The notes beneath the pieces were generated by a model, which was given only the letters and a program-made list of their open reading frames with translations, did no database searches and was not told where the DNA came from. The translations under genes and the position numbers were made by a program. Shown one piece after another: positions 55,336 through 64,000 of a DNA stretch of 64,000 nucleotides (position 1 is the first letter of the stretch; every line of letters begins with the position of its first letter). The DNA comes from Caprella mutica (taxonomy: Eukaryota; Arthropoda; Malacostraca; Amphipoda; Caprellidae). Where the stretch lies: NCBI GenBank assembly GCA_947561585.1, contig CANNZV010001133.1, forward strand, positions 106,882-170,881. The letters are read 5' to 3'.

Positions 55336-56196
55336 ATTTTCTTTTCTGAACCACAATATATTAAAATAGTTTCTAAACATTTTAGTCACTTTCTAGTACC
55401 TATTTTGGTTCACTTCAATTCTTCATTTCATATCCATATTAACATTTAGAATATTAACTATATATGTGATCTCAATGTCTATAACTATTAACAAGCTTTA
55501 TTTTATGCAAGTAAAACTATTTCTAAATGTAGCAGCCGCTGTAAAGATGGCGTTGCAAAAATGATAGCCAATAGGACAGCAAGCGCCGTAATTAGACTGT
55601 TTTTTATGATATATAATTAACACACTGATTATGATTGAGAAATAATTGAAACCAAATAATTTCTCTAAAGTATGCTATCTGCAGTGTCTTATTAAAGGAA
55701 ACACAGGCAAAGGATAAATGTATTAGATATTTTACAGGTTATTTTGTATGTTTTGTTTACAAGTCTGTATTTCAATATTATCCATAATAATCACTATAGT
55801 CTTTATAGTTTTATACCTATCATCTTTTTAATATTTCATACTTTTTTTCTACTTAGCTTTTGCAGTGTGCACTTATTATAAAAAAGTAATATTCAGTAGT
55901 TAGGTAATTACTTTTAAATTCATTGTCAAAATTTAAACTTCAAAAGAAATGAAATTGCCATCTAATTATATCTGTCAGATTAATGCTTTTAAGAAATTGA
56001 TGTAAATTTTATTTGAAATAAATAAAATATAAAATTCAGTTTTAGTTTTCCTTACCTTTTTATTTTTCAGAAAATCTTAATAAAAATTATGATGTTTTCA
56101 TATGAATTTTGCTTAAAGTTTTTCTGAAACAGTACCAGTCATTATTCTGTATCACAGTTAACAATAAATTTGAATAAATTTTAGATTATTAAAACT
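55336..56196. other. Convergent intergenic spacer, right part
   Basis: AT-rich, no repeat or gene recognised. AAGATGGCGTTGC at 55545 is an isolated GC-richer motif. Confidence 0.45.
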
Positions 56197-56202
56197 TTTA
56201 TT
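56197..56202 (-). terminator. Poly(A) signal of the anoctamin gene
   Basis: AATAAA on the - strand (TTTATT on +), 75 bases past the stop codon, a typical distance for a short 3' UTR. Confidence 0.55.
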
Positions 56203-56276
56203 CCCAATGAAGGGTGATTTATCTACATAGAATCACTAACAATAAGGTAAATAATAATAAGTTATACCCTGCTACG

Positions 56277-56435
56277 CTAATACTCAGTGTTGCTGCCTCC
56301 GCGTCTTCTGATGTCTCCGTTCATCTCCGCAGATTCTCGCACTGGCGTAGTACCGCGAGACTGTGAGCCGGAACGGGGCGCTCCGTGAACGCTACGGAAA
56401 CGACGGTTAAGAGTCCTTCTTGTCTTTTTGCATCT
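56277..56435 (-). CDS. ANO10: Anoctamin exon 14: basic C-terminal tail
   Basis: 53 codons including the stop, acceptor TTATTTTCAG. Very basic (RCKKTRRTLNRRFR) and GC-rich compared with its surroundings; not conserved in the family, but open, in phase and followed by a poly(A) signal. If exon 13 were not spliced, a shorter tail would end about 40 bases past its donor. Confidence 0.8.
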   Translation of the reverse strand, partial: RCKKTRRTLNRRFRSVHGAPRSGSQSRGTTPVRESAEMNGDIRRRGGSNTEY

Positions 56436-59400
56436 CTGAAAATAAAGAAAGATAAAGTTACTGTAGGTAGCTATGGTCGAAAGATGTTTCCTTAACTAGT
56501 GTCCACAGTGTCAATCATAGCAAGAGTCCACGCGTGCAAACAATATGACATCAAAGCACTTGATATTAAATTCTTTCTAGTATTTTAGGTGGATGGTAAT
56601 GAAATATATTAATTTGATCGTATTGCCTTAATAAATTCATCTATGAATGCTTTCAAATTTTATTTTAGATTTTGAAAATTGCAAAAGTTGAATATTTGTT
56701 CACAGATGAAAAACATAAATTGGCTTTATTTCATGACTTTAATATATATTTCCATGGGAAATTATTCACCTCACTTCTAAGCACCATTTTGGAGTGGTAG
56801 GTCACTTTGTTGAGTGCCTCTTGAACCCAAATTGGCTGGTCGGGAACTATCCACATTATGGCCCATTTCGTCATGAGAATGAAGTGCTCGGCCGCTACGA
56901 AAATCAGCACCCATTCCACTGAGGAAAGACCTGGTGCCACCTTGCGTAGTTCAGGGGACAAACACAAGAGGGCGCAGTTTGTGGCTACAGCTACGCAACC
57001 TAAGAGCTCGAAACAACTCTGAAGAGAGTATTGCAGAGTTTAATTGGTAGATAATTTATTACTAGGGTAGCGACAATATGCTTTTAAGATCATAGATCTT
57101 AAGAATATCATAGACAAAATAAAATGGTATCGAATATTTAGAACGATTCAATACTCTTTAATTTTAATTGACTCCGTCTATAACATTTTCAGGATCTATG
57201 ATTTTAAAAGCTTGTTGTCACAGCCCTATTAATTATATATTATATTGCATTCTTTCTCTACCTGCCAAACTCCTATATTTTCGACTTTCTTCACACTCGG
57301 TCTCTGGTAAATTCGGCAGAGTTTAAAAGCGTCAGTCTTCAGCTCCAAAATATTGTTCAACAGCGCCCAAAAAGCTGCCATTGGATACACTGACGAGAAT
57401 AGGAAAACATAACCAAACTGGAAGAACATCTCCAAGTAATCCCCGTATGTGTCCTGCAATAAACAAAATGAAAACATCGGTAGTGTTCAGCTCTTCTTGA
57501 AAGCATTTGTTGTAAAAAAGTAAAAAAAAAAGATTTAATGTTTCCTACCACATGCTTACCGAATAGGATTCTAGTTCACTTTCCTCCCTAGCTTGTTCTA
57601 TCCTTGGGTCTTTCTCATCCAATGACATCACTGGAATAGGTTGTCCTTCCAGTCCATCTTGATGAACTTTCTTCGTTGGTTTGGCGAAATAAGGACCCAG
57701 CGTAGGATGATTCAAAAGTTTTTCGTTAATTTGATCTGCAAACTAAGGAAAATTATTAGTTTTTCGGTCATTCTAATTCATATCTTGCCCTTTATTCTTT
57801 TGTTATATTAATATACATATTTCAATATTTTTTGTTTGATTGTACCTTGCCGTAAGTTTTCTTGACTACTATGGGTAGGAGTGCTTCTTGGAAATGGTTT
57901 ATCATCTGCAGCATTATCAACATCGTCGCTACTTGCTGATGACGAAATGAAATAAGCGCTTTTATAAATTAGGAATTCAGATAGCTAAACACGAGATGTA
58001 AATAAAATGTCAATCGATTGGACTAATAATCGAATTGATATACTCACCGATCTGAGCATGTCTATATCTTGAATATAAAATGCAATGTAAAACAATGACG
58101 AGAAGTAGTTTACGAACTCAAACACAACTAATTTGATCATACGATGCCAGTCATGATCTCTCTGAGTCTTGTGATTTTCTGAAACAAAGTCACAGCTTCC
58201 GAATAAATATTTTAATATCTTATGTTATAACAATCAATATACTGGATAACATGTTGGTGAGCTCTGGATGAATTTTAGTTTAAAAAATACTTTAAATTAC
58301 AGTAAAACTCCTCTATAGTGGACTCCTTCTATAGTGAATGTAGAGTACTGAGAAAGAGAATGACTCCATATAGTGAAAAAAATTTCTTTAGTCTGTCCTG
58401 AATTGCCATTACTTTTAGAAAACTAAAAGCCATTCATGGCAGACTAAAGAAAATTTATCTTCTCTTACTGAGAACTCTGCATTCACTATAGAGGAGCTCT
58501 ACTGTATTTTCTATTAATCGTTTGGAAGACTAGGTACCTACCCCAATCAGTGAGAAAAGTGGCTAGTTTCTTATAGTAGTAGTTCATTATCCAGACGATG
58601 ACTGCATAGACTGAAGAAGGTACGTTGAGGATGAGTGTGACAATGGAGCCGTACCTCTTCCTCATGTCTATCACACTCTCCTCCGCGCTGAAAGACACCA
58701 TCATCACGTAGATGGCAAACAAGAGGCAAAGACCGACGCAAGGGATTGATACTAAGCACAACTGTGAGAAAAACCGTCACAAACGTCACACTCATTATAA
58801 TAATTCGTTGACTGTGATAAGTCTAGAGTTATGACAATATGATATTAAAATCATAAATCTTAAGAATATCATAGAAGAAATAATATGGTATCAAATACTA
58901 TATACCGCTGGTTTGAACGATTCAGTACTTTTTAATTCTCTCCGTCTATAATATTTTCGGGATCTATGATTTCAAAAGCATATTGTCACAACCCTAGATT
59001 ATACCATCATACCTCACAATACAGTATGGGCCACAAAAATGTTTCCGCCTTTTCAAATACTTGTAAATCATTAGTCAATGGACGAAAAAACTGTATCTTG
59101 GTCTCTTTTTCTCTGCCTCTTATTGTACTATTAACAGGTAGAAACATTCTTGAACTGATGGACATAGTTTGAGAACAGGTAAGCAAAGACTGAGGGTGAT
59201 TATTTTTGTCATTGCGCGAAGGTTATTCTTAGAGTGTTATTCTCTGTGATTATACTTACTAAAAGGTAGTAAATAAAAGAAAAAAATTATAATGGTAGTC
59301 ATTAAAATACAGGGTGCTTAAACTTATTCCTAGGAAATTATTTAGAAATTGAACAACTTTAGTGACATTTTGATCTCATTGAAGTTTTCACTCTGGATAT

Positions 59401-62400
59401 TCGCTCTTCGCTAGTTCATTGCATGGTTAAGGCCCGTTTCACACTTGCATTTTTAATTGCGCGGAAAAAAGCTCTTCGTAAAGTGTGTTTACACTTGCTT
59501 TTTTTTATCGCTGATCACATTAAATTTTTACTTCAGCGATGAAAAAACGCAAGTACCTTTTTTCCGCGCTGTTAAAAATGCAAGTGTGAAGTGGGCCTTA
59601 ACCATGCAATGAACAAGCGAAGAACTTCAATGAGATCAAAATGTCACTGAAGTTGTTCAATTTCCAAATAGTTTCCAAGGAAGAAGTGTAAGCACCCTTT
59701 ATTATAATGTCTTCCATTATAATTTTTTCCCTTTTATTCACTGCCTTTTAGTAAGTGAATTCAAAGAGTTAGCTCTAAGAATGACCTTCGCGCAATGACA
59801 AAAATAATCACCCTCACTCTTTGCTTACCTGTTCTTAAACTATATCCATCATTTCAAAAATGTTTCTACCAGTTTATAGTACAAAAAGAGGCGGAAAAAG
59901 AAAGACAAAGATACAGTTTTTTCGTCCATCTGCTAACGATTTACATGTATTTGAAAAAGCAGAAATATTTTTGTGGCCCATATTGTATGTAATCTTAATT
60001 TCCCATCATTCCACCCAACTTGTACCACCACGTGGTACTAACTAACTAATTTTCTAGGTTCAATACGATATTTTTGAAAGCACGTCCCGAACTTGCCTTA
60101 GCTTGAGTTTTCCATGGTGGGTAGTGAGGCTCTAACTTGTTGGTGATGGGATTTCTCCTCAGTTCACCATAGTGGTTCTTTCTTATTTTATCGCAGATGC
60201 CATCTCGGTCCAAAGTGCCCCATCGATAAGCCAATCCGCAACACTGTCTCTTCCATACCTTGAACGAGAGAATAAAAGTGTGAAAGAGGAGATATGAGTA
60301 CTATGGCTACTTATAAATAATCTCTGATAGATATCAGCAAATATCTTTCAATAATCTTAGTCACCTCTAAGAAAAGAGTCACCCACACCAAATTGAAGAC
60401 AGCATAGAATGTGTACTCAGAGAAACTTTCCAGACACAAAAATGTTTGTGCGAGACCGAAAGCAGCGGGAGGAATCAACATCATTGTGTAGAAACTGAGG
60501 AAACTGAAGTACATGGCTATGCCTTCGCCAAAGTAATCTCTAATTCTATCTGAAAAAGAACAGCCATTAGTTCATCTTGTTATTTATATGGCGCATCTTA
60601 AGATATTTATTTATTCTTCTTGTATTAACCTAATGGCGCCGAGTCGAAAATAGTTTTGTACCAATTAGCAGCCACTTCATCCAGTTTTTCTCTTTCATGT
60701 AAAGGGTACAGTGAAGTAATAATTTCCTCTGCCATGTAGACATCCACTGAAAAGAAAACGGAAAATAATTTGCATGCAATTCCCGTTAATTCTTCAGTAA
60801 GTATGGGGAGATTTTGAAGTTACTAACCAATGGACTGTCCTGGAAAAAGACTAAACTCAGCATATCCTGGCACTGAGAGTTCATCCTTTGCGACTATGTT
60901 ATCCAGTACGTGTCGCACACAAAACTCTTTCTCGGCTGGCGTGAGAATGGAGTCTAAAGTGAGGCCAGGTAGGAGAAAGTGGTCCAAGTCTCTCACTGTA
61001 AGGTCCTTGAAAGAGAAGATTTTCAGTGAGATTTTACCCTCATCATCAAAATCGCCTTATTAAACCATATGTGGAAGCATCCATACTTGAATCAAACCAT
61101 CTGTTGTTTCTTTCTGTAGCTCCACCGATTCGGCGATTTCTAATAATTTAATTTTCGTTGCAGAGACATGAACAACCAGTCCCTGTAGGAAAAAAATATA
61201 ATAACTGCTAATACAGAGTCCGAAGTAACAAAATACCAATGGCTATTTTTTTTATTTTTTTTTTATTCTTGATAACCTAGAAATTTTAGATTTGTCTTCA
61301 AAAAGTGCCAAATATTTCATTTCACATGAAATATATTTATAGATCATCATTTAAAATAAGAAAAATACACAAAATCTCGATAATCCGTGTCATGTGTCAT
61401 TTGTTCCTTTAAATCACAGAGATAATTTTTTTATGAAATTACGTTGCATTCAATTTAATGGCTACAATATGCTTATGTATACAGTTGAGAATTCCTTATT
61501 ATATTCAGAAGATTGTACACTCGTAACCTAACATTGTTTGGATATTATAGTAAAGAATTTCATTACCTTCTCCGGATTCTGTGGCTCACTCCTCACGAAT
61601 AATTCCGCTCCTCCATACTTTAGTTTGGCTTCAATTCTTTCGAGTAAAAACTCTACTGCTTCCCTTCTCGCATTTTCGTGAAACTGAAATGAAATAATGA
61701 GTTAGATTGAAAGAATTGGTATGTTAGTTGATAAATGTACTCAGTTTAATTATGTAGATATGATGGGGAGGGGTATGTTTGTTGATGGAGAATCGACAGT
61801 TGGGCCCCGAAAATTGAGCCCACCAGCAATTGGGCCCAGAGCAATTGGGCCCCAAGATTATTAAGCCCAGGGCCATTGGGCCGCAAGATAATTGAGCCCA
61901 GGACAATTGAGCCCATTAACTAATAGTGACACCAGACACAACAAAGAAATGTTACTTTGTTCACACATTAGCAATGGTCTTTAATTAAGCTAATACAGTA
62001 GACTTGGATAAAAACGGACTCTACTAAACCCGGAGAATTAAGATTTTGCCTTCCTACATACATAATAATTAACTTCTACATGATACTTTAATAAGGTTTA
62101 TTTCGTGAATATAAAGGCCATTCAGAAGAAATACACGAAATCCTCTTTTCAAACCAGAAGTCTAGAGTGTCTATACCGTGACATGGAAGATCTGCCTCGT
62201 ACCACTAATGCAATTAAAGGCTGGCACTGATCAATGTGAAGCAATACTCAATATCGTCACTCTACTGAGTTCAAATTAAATGTATAATAATAAAATAAGG
62301 TCAAGATAACTTTGGAAATAGATTTAGAGGAATGAATACTAAACATGTAAAGCTCGCACCCCGATACACATATATTAATGTACGATTTCATAATAAATCA

Positions 62401-62912
62401 AATGAAAGTATTAACGCACGCTCGGCATTAGGGGCTAAAGGGCTTTGAAAGCACGCAGAACATTCTTGAGATTGTTCAAATCGGCACATTGCGCGGAAGT
62501 ATGCATTGCTATTGTATACAGAAGTAAAATCTTAATACTCGGGATGTATCCCAGTAGGTTTTTACCAGATTCTACTTTATTTAACACTGGTATTGTAATA
62601 ACAAATTGACACTTCTTTATTGTATCTGCTGTCACATTTTCTATGGGCTAGATTGTCATGGTCTCAAATATCTAGGGGCCCAATTGTCTTGGACCCGACT
62701 GTCGGGTAACATTTGTTGGTATACTCTCTTTAATGACGTAGATATGATGGTGAGGGGGTATGTTCCTTGATATACTCACTTTAATGAGATACAGATGATG
62801 AGAATTGGGGTATTTTCCTTGATATACTCACTTTAATGACGTAAATAGTTGGAGGTATGTTGGTTGATCCGGAATCCAGGGAAATCCTCTCTTCGTCGGT
62901 GTCAGATCCCAT
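56277..62912 (-). CDS. ANO10: Anoctamin-10-like (TMEM16K/Axs family) protein, whole gene (14 coding exons)
   Basis: Multi-pass membrane protein of the TMEM16 family; ANO10/TMEM16K relatives are Ca2+-dependent phospholipid scramblases of the endoplasmic reticulum, and the Drosophila relative Axs acts at the meiotic spindle envelope. On the - strand, joining 62912-62832, 61683-61567, 61182-61087, 61005-60828, 60746-60630, 60549-60365, 60258-60097, 58761-58542, 58178-58048, 57935-57846, 57742-57560, 57453-57262, 57018-56770 and 56435-56277 gives 2160 nt, 719 residues plus stop, all phases matching. Evidence: IRDYFGEGIAMYFSFLSF before TM1, VWKRQCCGLAYRWGTLD, PHYPPWK, FLTDWENH, DYLEMFFQFGYVFLFSSVYP, calcium-site NNILELKTDAFKLC (E557, D561) and AAEH (E628). 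Length is close to vertebrate ANO10 (about 660). Thirteen introns are GT-AG except intron 7, which uses a GC donor. Confidence 0.93.
56770..57018 (-). CDS. ANO10: Anoctamin exon 13: TM8-TM10
   Basis: 83 codons, acceptor ACTCTTCAG, donor AGTGAG|GTGAAT. Encodes VEWVLIFVAAEHFILMTKW with E628 at the TM8 calcium-site position and IVPDQPIWVQ, the usual IPD.P motif after the last membrane segment. Confidence 0.93.
57063..57228. mobile_element. MITE family C copy 3 (anoctamin intron 12)
   Basis: TAGGGTAGCGACAATATGCT at the left and the inverse of AAGCTTGTTGTCACAGCCCTA at the right. Confidence 0.8.
57262..57453 (-). CDS. ANO10: Anoctamin exon 12: TM6-TM7 and calcium site
   Basis: 64 codons, acceptor TTATTGCAG, donor TGGCAG|GTAGAG. 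Encodes DTYGDYLEMFFQFGYVFLF and NNILELKTDAFKLC, then RPSVKKVENIGVWQ. E557 and D561 fall in the TM7 calcium-binding positions known from other TMEM16 proteins. Confidence 0.95.
57560..57742 (-). CDS. ANO10: Anoctamin exon 11: variable cytoplasmic loop
   Basis: 61 codons. The acceptor TTCCTTAG|TTTGCA keeps the frame; a competing CAG seven bases on would shift it to an early stop. Donor TATTCG|GTAAGC. Charged loop sequence ending EQAREESELESYS, as in the loop before TM6 of ANO10. Confidence 0.88.
57846..57935 (-). CDS. ANO10: Anoctamin exon 10
   Basis: 30 codons, phase 0, acceptor CATCAG, donor GGCAAG|GTACAA. Encodes QVATMLIMLQMINHFQEALL, equivalent to the L...L...Q..N...E..LP stretch following TM5. 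Confidence 0.9.
58048..58178 (-). CDS. ANO10: Anoctamin exon 9: TM5
   Basis: 131 nt, acceptor GTTTCAG, donor AGATCG|GTGAGT. Encodes NHKTQRDHDWHRMIKLVVF and FVNYFSSLFYIAFYIQDID, the conserved F.N...SLFYIAF segment. Confidence 0.94.
58298..58506. mobile_element. MITE family D, best complete copy (anoctamin intron 8)
   Basis: 209 bp flanked by TA. Ends CAGTAAAACTCCTCTATAGTG-like and the inverse CACTATAGAGGAGCTCTACTG; internal AGTCTGTCCTGAAT and TTCATGGCAGACTAAAGAAA. TA duplication and CAGT start fit the Tc1/mariner/pogo superfamily. Confidence 0.8.
58542..58761 (-). CDS. ANO10: Anoctamin exon 8: TM3-TM4
   Basis: 220 nt, acceptor TTCTCACAG, donor TTGGG|GTAGGT. Encodes LVSIPCVGLCLLFAIYVMM and LNVPSSVYAVIVWIMNYYY, two membrane segments, ending FLTDWE, a conserved ANO10 motif split across the intron. 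Confidence 0.94.
58823..58996. mobile_element. MITE family C copy 4 (anoctamin intron 7)
   Basis: TAGAGTTATGACAATATGA at the left and the inverse of AAGCATATTGTCACAACCCTA at the right. Confidence 0.8.
59308..59701. mobile_element. Nested palindromic element, middle layer
   Basis: TACAGGGTGCTTAAACTTAT at the left and the inverse of GAAGTGTAAGCACCCTTTA at the right; arms share GAAATTGAACAACTT and GACATTTTGATCTCATTGAA. Confidence 0.85.
59427..59601. mobile_element. Nested palindromic element, inner layer (MITE family E)
   Basis: TTAAGGCCCGTTTCACACTTG at the left and the inverse of CAAGTGTGAAGTGGGCCTTAA at the right, with TTATCGCTGA and TTCAGCGATGAAAAAACGC inside. TTAA at each end looks like its target duplication. 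Confidence 0.85.
60097..60258 (-). CDS. ANO10: Anoctamin exon 7: first cytoplasmic loop (GC donor)
   Basis: 54 codons, acceptor TCGTTCAAG. Encodes VWKRQCCGLAYRWGTLD and ITNKLEPHYPPWKTQAK. It must end after AAG for the frame to continue into exon 8; the donor there is AAG|GCAAGT, the consensus of the rare GC-AG introns. Without splicing the frame ends at a TAG about 50 bases on. Confidence 0.9.
60365..60549 (-). CDS. ANO10: Anoctamin exon 6: first membrane segments
   Basis: 185 nt, acceptor TCTTTTTCAG, donor TTAGAG|GTGACT. Begins with DRIRDYFGEGIAMYFSFLSF and continues into two hydrophobic segments (MMLIPPAAFGL; FYAVFNLVWVTLFLE), TM1 and TM2 of the fold. Confidence 0.93.
60630..60746 (-). CDS. 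ANO10: Anoctamin exon 5: cytoplasmic domain
   Basis: 117 nt, phase 1 in and out, acceptor TTTTCAG, donor CATTAG|GTTAAT. Encodes SLYPLHEREKLDEVAANWYK, matching the conserved FPLHD...L..L...WY of ANO10. Confidence 0.9.
   Translation of the reverse strand, partial: WMSTWQRKLLLHCTLYMKEKNWMKWLLIGTKLFSTRRH
60828..61005 (-). CDS. ANO10: Anoctamin exon 4: cytoplasmic domain
   Basis: 59 codons plus 1 nt. The acceptor is CTTTCAAG|GAC; a second AG ten bases on would break the frame. Donor CATTG|GTTAGT. Encodes LTPAEKEFCVRHVLDNI and PGYAEFSLFPGQSI, the ANO10 PG....LYPG.S signature. Confidence 0.88.
61087..61182 (-). CDS. ANO10: Anoctamin exon 3: cytoplasmic domain
   Basis: 32 codons, acceptor TTTCCTACAG, donor ATTCAA|GTATGG. 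Encodes GLVVHVSATKIKLLEIAE, corresponding to the L.V.AS..K.L..AE motif of the family's N-terminal domain. Confidence 0.88.
61567..61683 (-). CDS. ANO10: Anoctamin exon 2: cytoplasmic N-terminal domain
   Basis: 39 codons, phase 0, acceptor ATTTCAG, donor GAGAAG|GTAATG. Encodes FLLERIEAKLKYGGAELFVR, matching the anoctamin-10 pattern in which a basic helix is followed by GGA.L..R. Confidence 0.87.
61797..62706. mobile_element. Foldback-like element FB3 (GGGCCCAATT ends)
   Basis: About 910 bp in anoctamin intron 1. The left end (61797-61915) has seven degenerate copies of a CAATTGGGCCCAGAG motif; the right end (62665-62706) has the inverse, with GGGGCCCAATTGTCTTGGAC and CCCGACTGTCGGG. Same family as FB2. 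The interior holds only an accidental 66-codon ORF. Confidence 0.75.
62715..62875. repeat. 51-52-bp tandem duplication covering the anoctamin exon 1 donor
   Basis: ATACTC(A/T)CTTTAATGA occurs at 62721, 62772 and 62824; the last is the true exon/donor boundary. A more diverged copy (GTACTCAGTTTAATT, GTAGATATGATGGGGAGGGG) lies at about 61738-61790, on the other side of FB3. Confidence 0.85.
62832..62912 (-). CDS. ANO10: Anoctamin exon 1: N-terminus
   Basis: 27 codons from ATG (MGSDTDEERISLDSG), donor ATTAAA|GTGAGT. The start is inferred as the only in-frame Met next to an open donor of the right phase; the acidic N-terminus is not conserved. The exon end and donor belong to a 51-52-bp tandem duplication extending into the intron. 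Confidence 0.72.
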
Positions 62913-63405
62913 AGCTCTAATATTATCCGTTTATAATATTATAAATATTGAATCATAATGACTAACAAAATTGAAATTATCTGTGCTAACTTTAATTTCA
63001 AAATTAGAGATCAATATAATCATCACAGCAACCTTTTCATGTCCGTTTATTTTGTTTATATCATTTTTTTATAAACAGGACCATATGCCAAGCTTTAAAT
63101 ATCTTCTATGTCATATATACATACGTGTATATCACCATATATGATAGTTATATTGAGTGTATATTACTATAATTGTTATATTATGTACATAATTAAAACT
63201 CGTTTTGTAGTAATCCTTTTTTATTTTAATAGTATTGATTTACTCATGTATACGTAAGTATTTTTTCCTTAAAGGCCCCCTTCAATTATTTTCTTATTGC
63301 TTGCACATATGTATTTGTTGCATGTATTTGATCTTATGCATTTTTTAAGATTCTTATAATCAAACCTCTAGAAAACCTGTTTTACTTCCGTCTTGCTAAT
63401 CTACA
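62913..63405. other. Region upstream of the anoctamin start
   Basis: AT-rich. No TATA/Inr arrangement on the - strand was recognised; a noncoding first exon farther out is possible. Confidence 0.4.
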
Positions 63406-63700
63406 GTCCGAAGAAAAAGAATAGACACCGTTTATTTTGAATATCAGTTAGGTAGGTACCTATAATCAATTTAATGTTATATATTCTTGTAAAGGTATAA
63501 AATTGGAGAAAATATAAACTTAAGACGTTTCCTGCGATTGCCAGATGCACAATAATGCTCCCACCGCGATTCCATACAATATGCCTTATTTCCAGAGCCT
63601 GTATAGCTGTCGTCATGAGAAATTCTGTTATGCTCTTTATCATATGGTTGATTGATACATAGTACAACAAAAAGGTGACCATCTGTAGGTCTCTTTGCAT
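63401..63700 (-). CDS. Unassigned hydrophobic ORF
   Basis: 99 codons with two or three hydrophobic stretches (MVTFLLYYVSINHMI; SIIVHLAIAGNVLSLYFL). No family recognised; a fragment of an insect chemoreceptor-type membrane protein is one guess. Its last 25 or so codons overlap transposon-like terminal sequence, so it may be accidental. Confidence 0.15.
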   Translation of the reverse strand: MQRDLQMVTFLLYYVSINHMIKSITEFLMTTAIQALEIRHIVWNRGGSIIVHLAIAGNVLSLYFLQFYTFTRIYNIKLIIGTYLTDIQNKRCLFFFFGL

Positions 63701-63905
63701 ATGATTTTTTAATTAATTAATGTATAAAAAAGACTAGGGACCCACCGGTGGGTCCCTTCGCAGCACAGGATAAGTCAAGGGGACTCACCGGTGGGTCCCT
63801 TCACAGGTAAAATTTAAAACTTAAATAAATCGGGGAAATGTATCATTTGTTTACAAAATTCAAATCAAAACAAAGAGTGTGCACTCTTTTTTTTTCAGCT
63901 TCAGA
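63406..63905. mobile_element. Possible element related to the nested 40401-40638 MITE
   Basis: CCGAAGAAAAAGAATAGACA / TTTATTTTGAATATCAG at the left and the inverse of AATCAAAACAAAGAGTGTGC / TTTTTCAGCTTCAG at the right match the ends of 40401-40638; the next 60 bases at the left also align with that element. Confidence 0.4.
63736..63806. repeat. Repeated 20-bp palindrome
   Basis: GGGACCCACCGGTGGGTCCC at 63736-63755 is a perfect palindrome; a copy with one mismatch (GGGGACTCACCGGTGGGTCC) follows at about 63780-63799. Confidence 0.85.
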
Positions 63906-64000
63906 TATAGTGTTTTTTAGAATAACAATTGTTGCACACAAAATATTGAAAACTTTAAAAGCATGTAAAAAATATGTAATAAACCTAATTGTATGCAGTT

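Larger units (their letters stand above)
59020..59987. mobile_element. Nested palindromic element, outer layer
   Basis: 968 bp, TA at each end, tips TACAGTATGGGCCACAAAAA and the inverse of ATTTTTGTGGCCCATATTGTA. Arms pair over about 290 bp each side (GAGAACAGGTAAGCAAAG / CTTTGCTTACCTGTTC; TTTGTCATTGCGCGAAGGT / inverse). Two further elements fill the centre. Lies in anoctamin intron 7. Confidence 0.85.

Noticed and set aside
55075..55389. ORFs on both strands across a repeat
   Set aside because: 21-bp minisatellite keeps both strands open by periodicity alone.

Overview
This is AT-rich nuclear DNA from an animal, most likely an insect. The reasons are GT-AG introns of tens of bases to more than 20 kb, a matrix metalloproteinase with an insect Mmp2-like layout, an ANO10-type anoctamin, a maT/mariner transposon, a Drosophila-style TATA+Inr+DPE core promoter and many short inverted-repeat transposons. 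The order and species cannot be fixed from the window; a hemipteroid insect is only a guess. Nothing bacterial or plasmid-like is present.

Two protein-coding genes can be rebuilt exon by exon with every splice phase consistent. (1) A GPI-anchored-type matrix metalloproteinase on the + strand, 11 coding exons from 11835 to 54061, 577 residues: signal peptide, propeptide with a cysteine switch, furin site, zinc catalytic domain, proline-rich linker, hemopexin domain and a C-terminal GPI-like tail. (2) An anoctamin-10 (TMEM16K/Axs-like) membrane protein on the - strand, 14 coding exons from 62912 down to 56277, 719 residues. The genes are convergent, with stop codons 2.2 kb apart. They have no evident joint pathway; each is an ordinary metazoan gene.

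The rest is introns and flanks filled with repeats. 1-7892: two arrays of the same 32-bp minisatellite in opposite orientation around a 2.1-kb spacer that holds a foldback-like element and a 17-bp array. 7893-11834: upstream flank of the metalloproteinase gene, ending in a 30-bp minisatellite that touches the first ATG. 11994-34478: 22.5-kb intron 1, with about nine minisatellites, foldback and MITE elements and a broken maT-like mariner. 36611-49581: 13-kb intron 3, with more arrays, a long-TIR transposon carrying nested elements, and a strong orphan core promoter at 43954-44017. 49582-54061: the compact catalytic and hemopexin exons. 54062-56276: convergent intergenic spacer. 56277-62912: the anoctamin gene, whose introns hold MITEs, a three-layer nested palindrome and a foldback element. 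62913-64000: upstream flank with short palindromes and one unassigned ORF.

The most unusual patterns are: three foldback-like elements with internally repetitive ends, each sitting in or between tandem repeats; two places where a coding exon's splice-donor region was itself tandemly duplicated; minisatellites that appear to have grown out of MITE sequence; nested transposons sharing dyad centres; and the orphan promoter.
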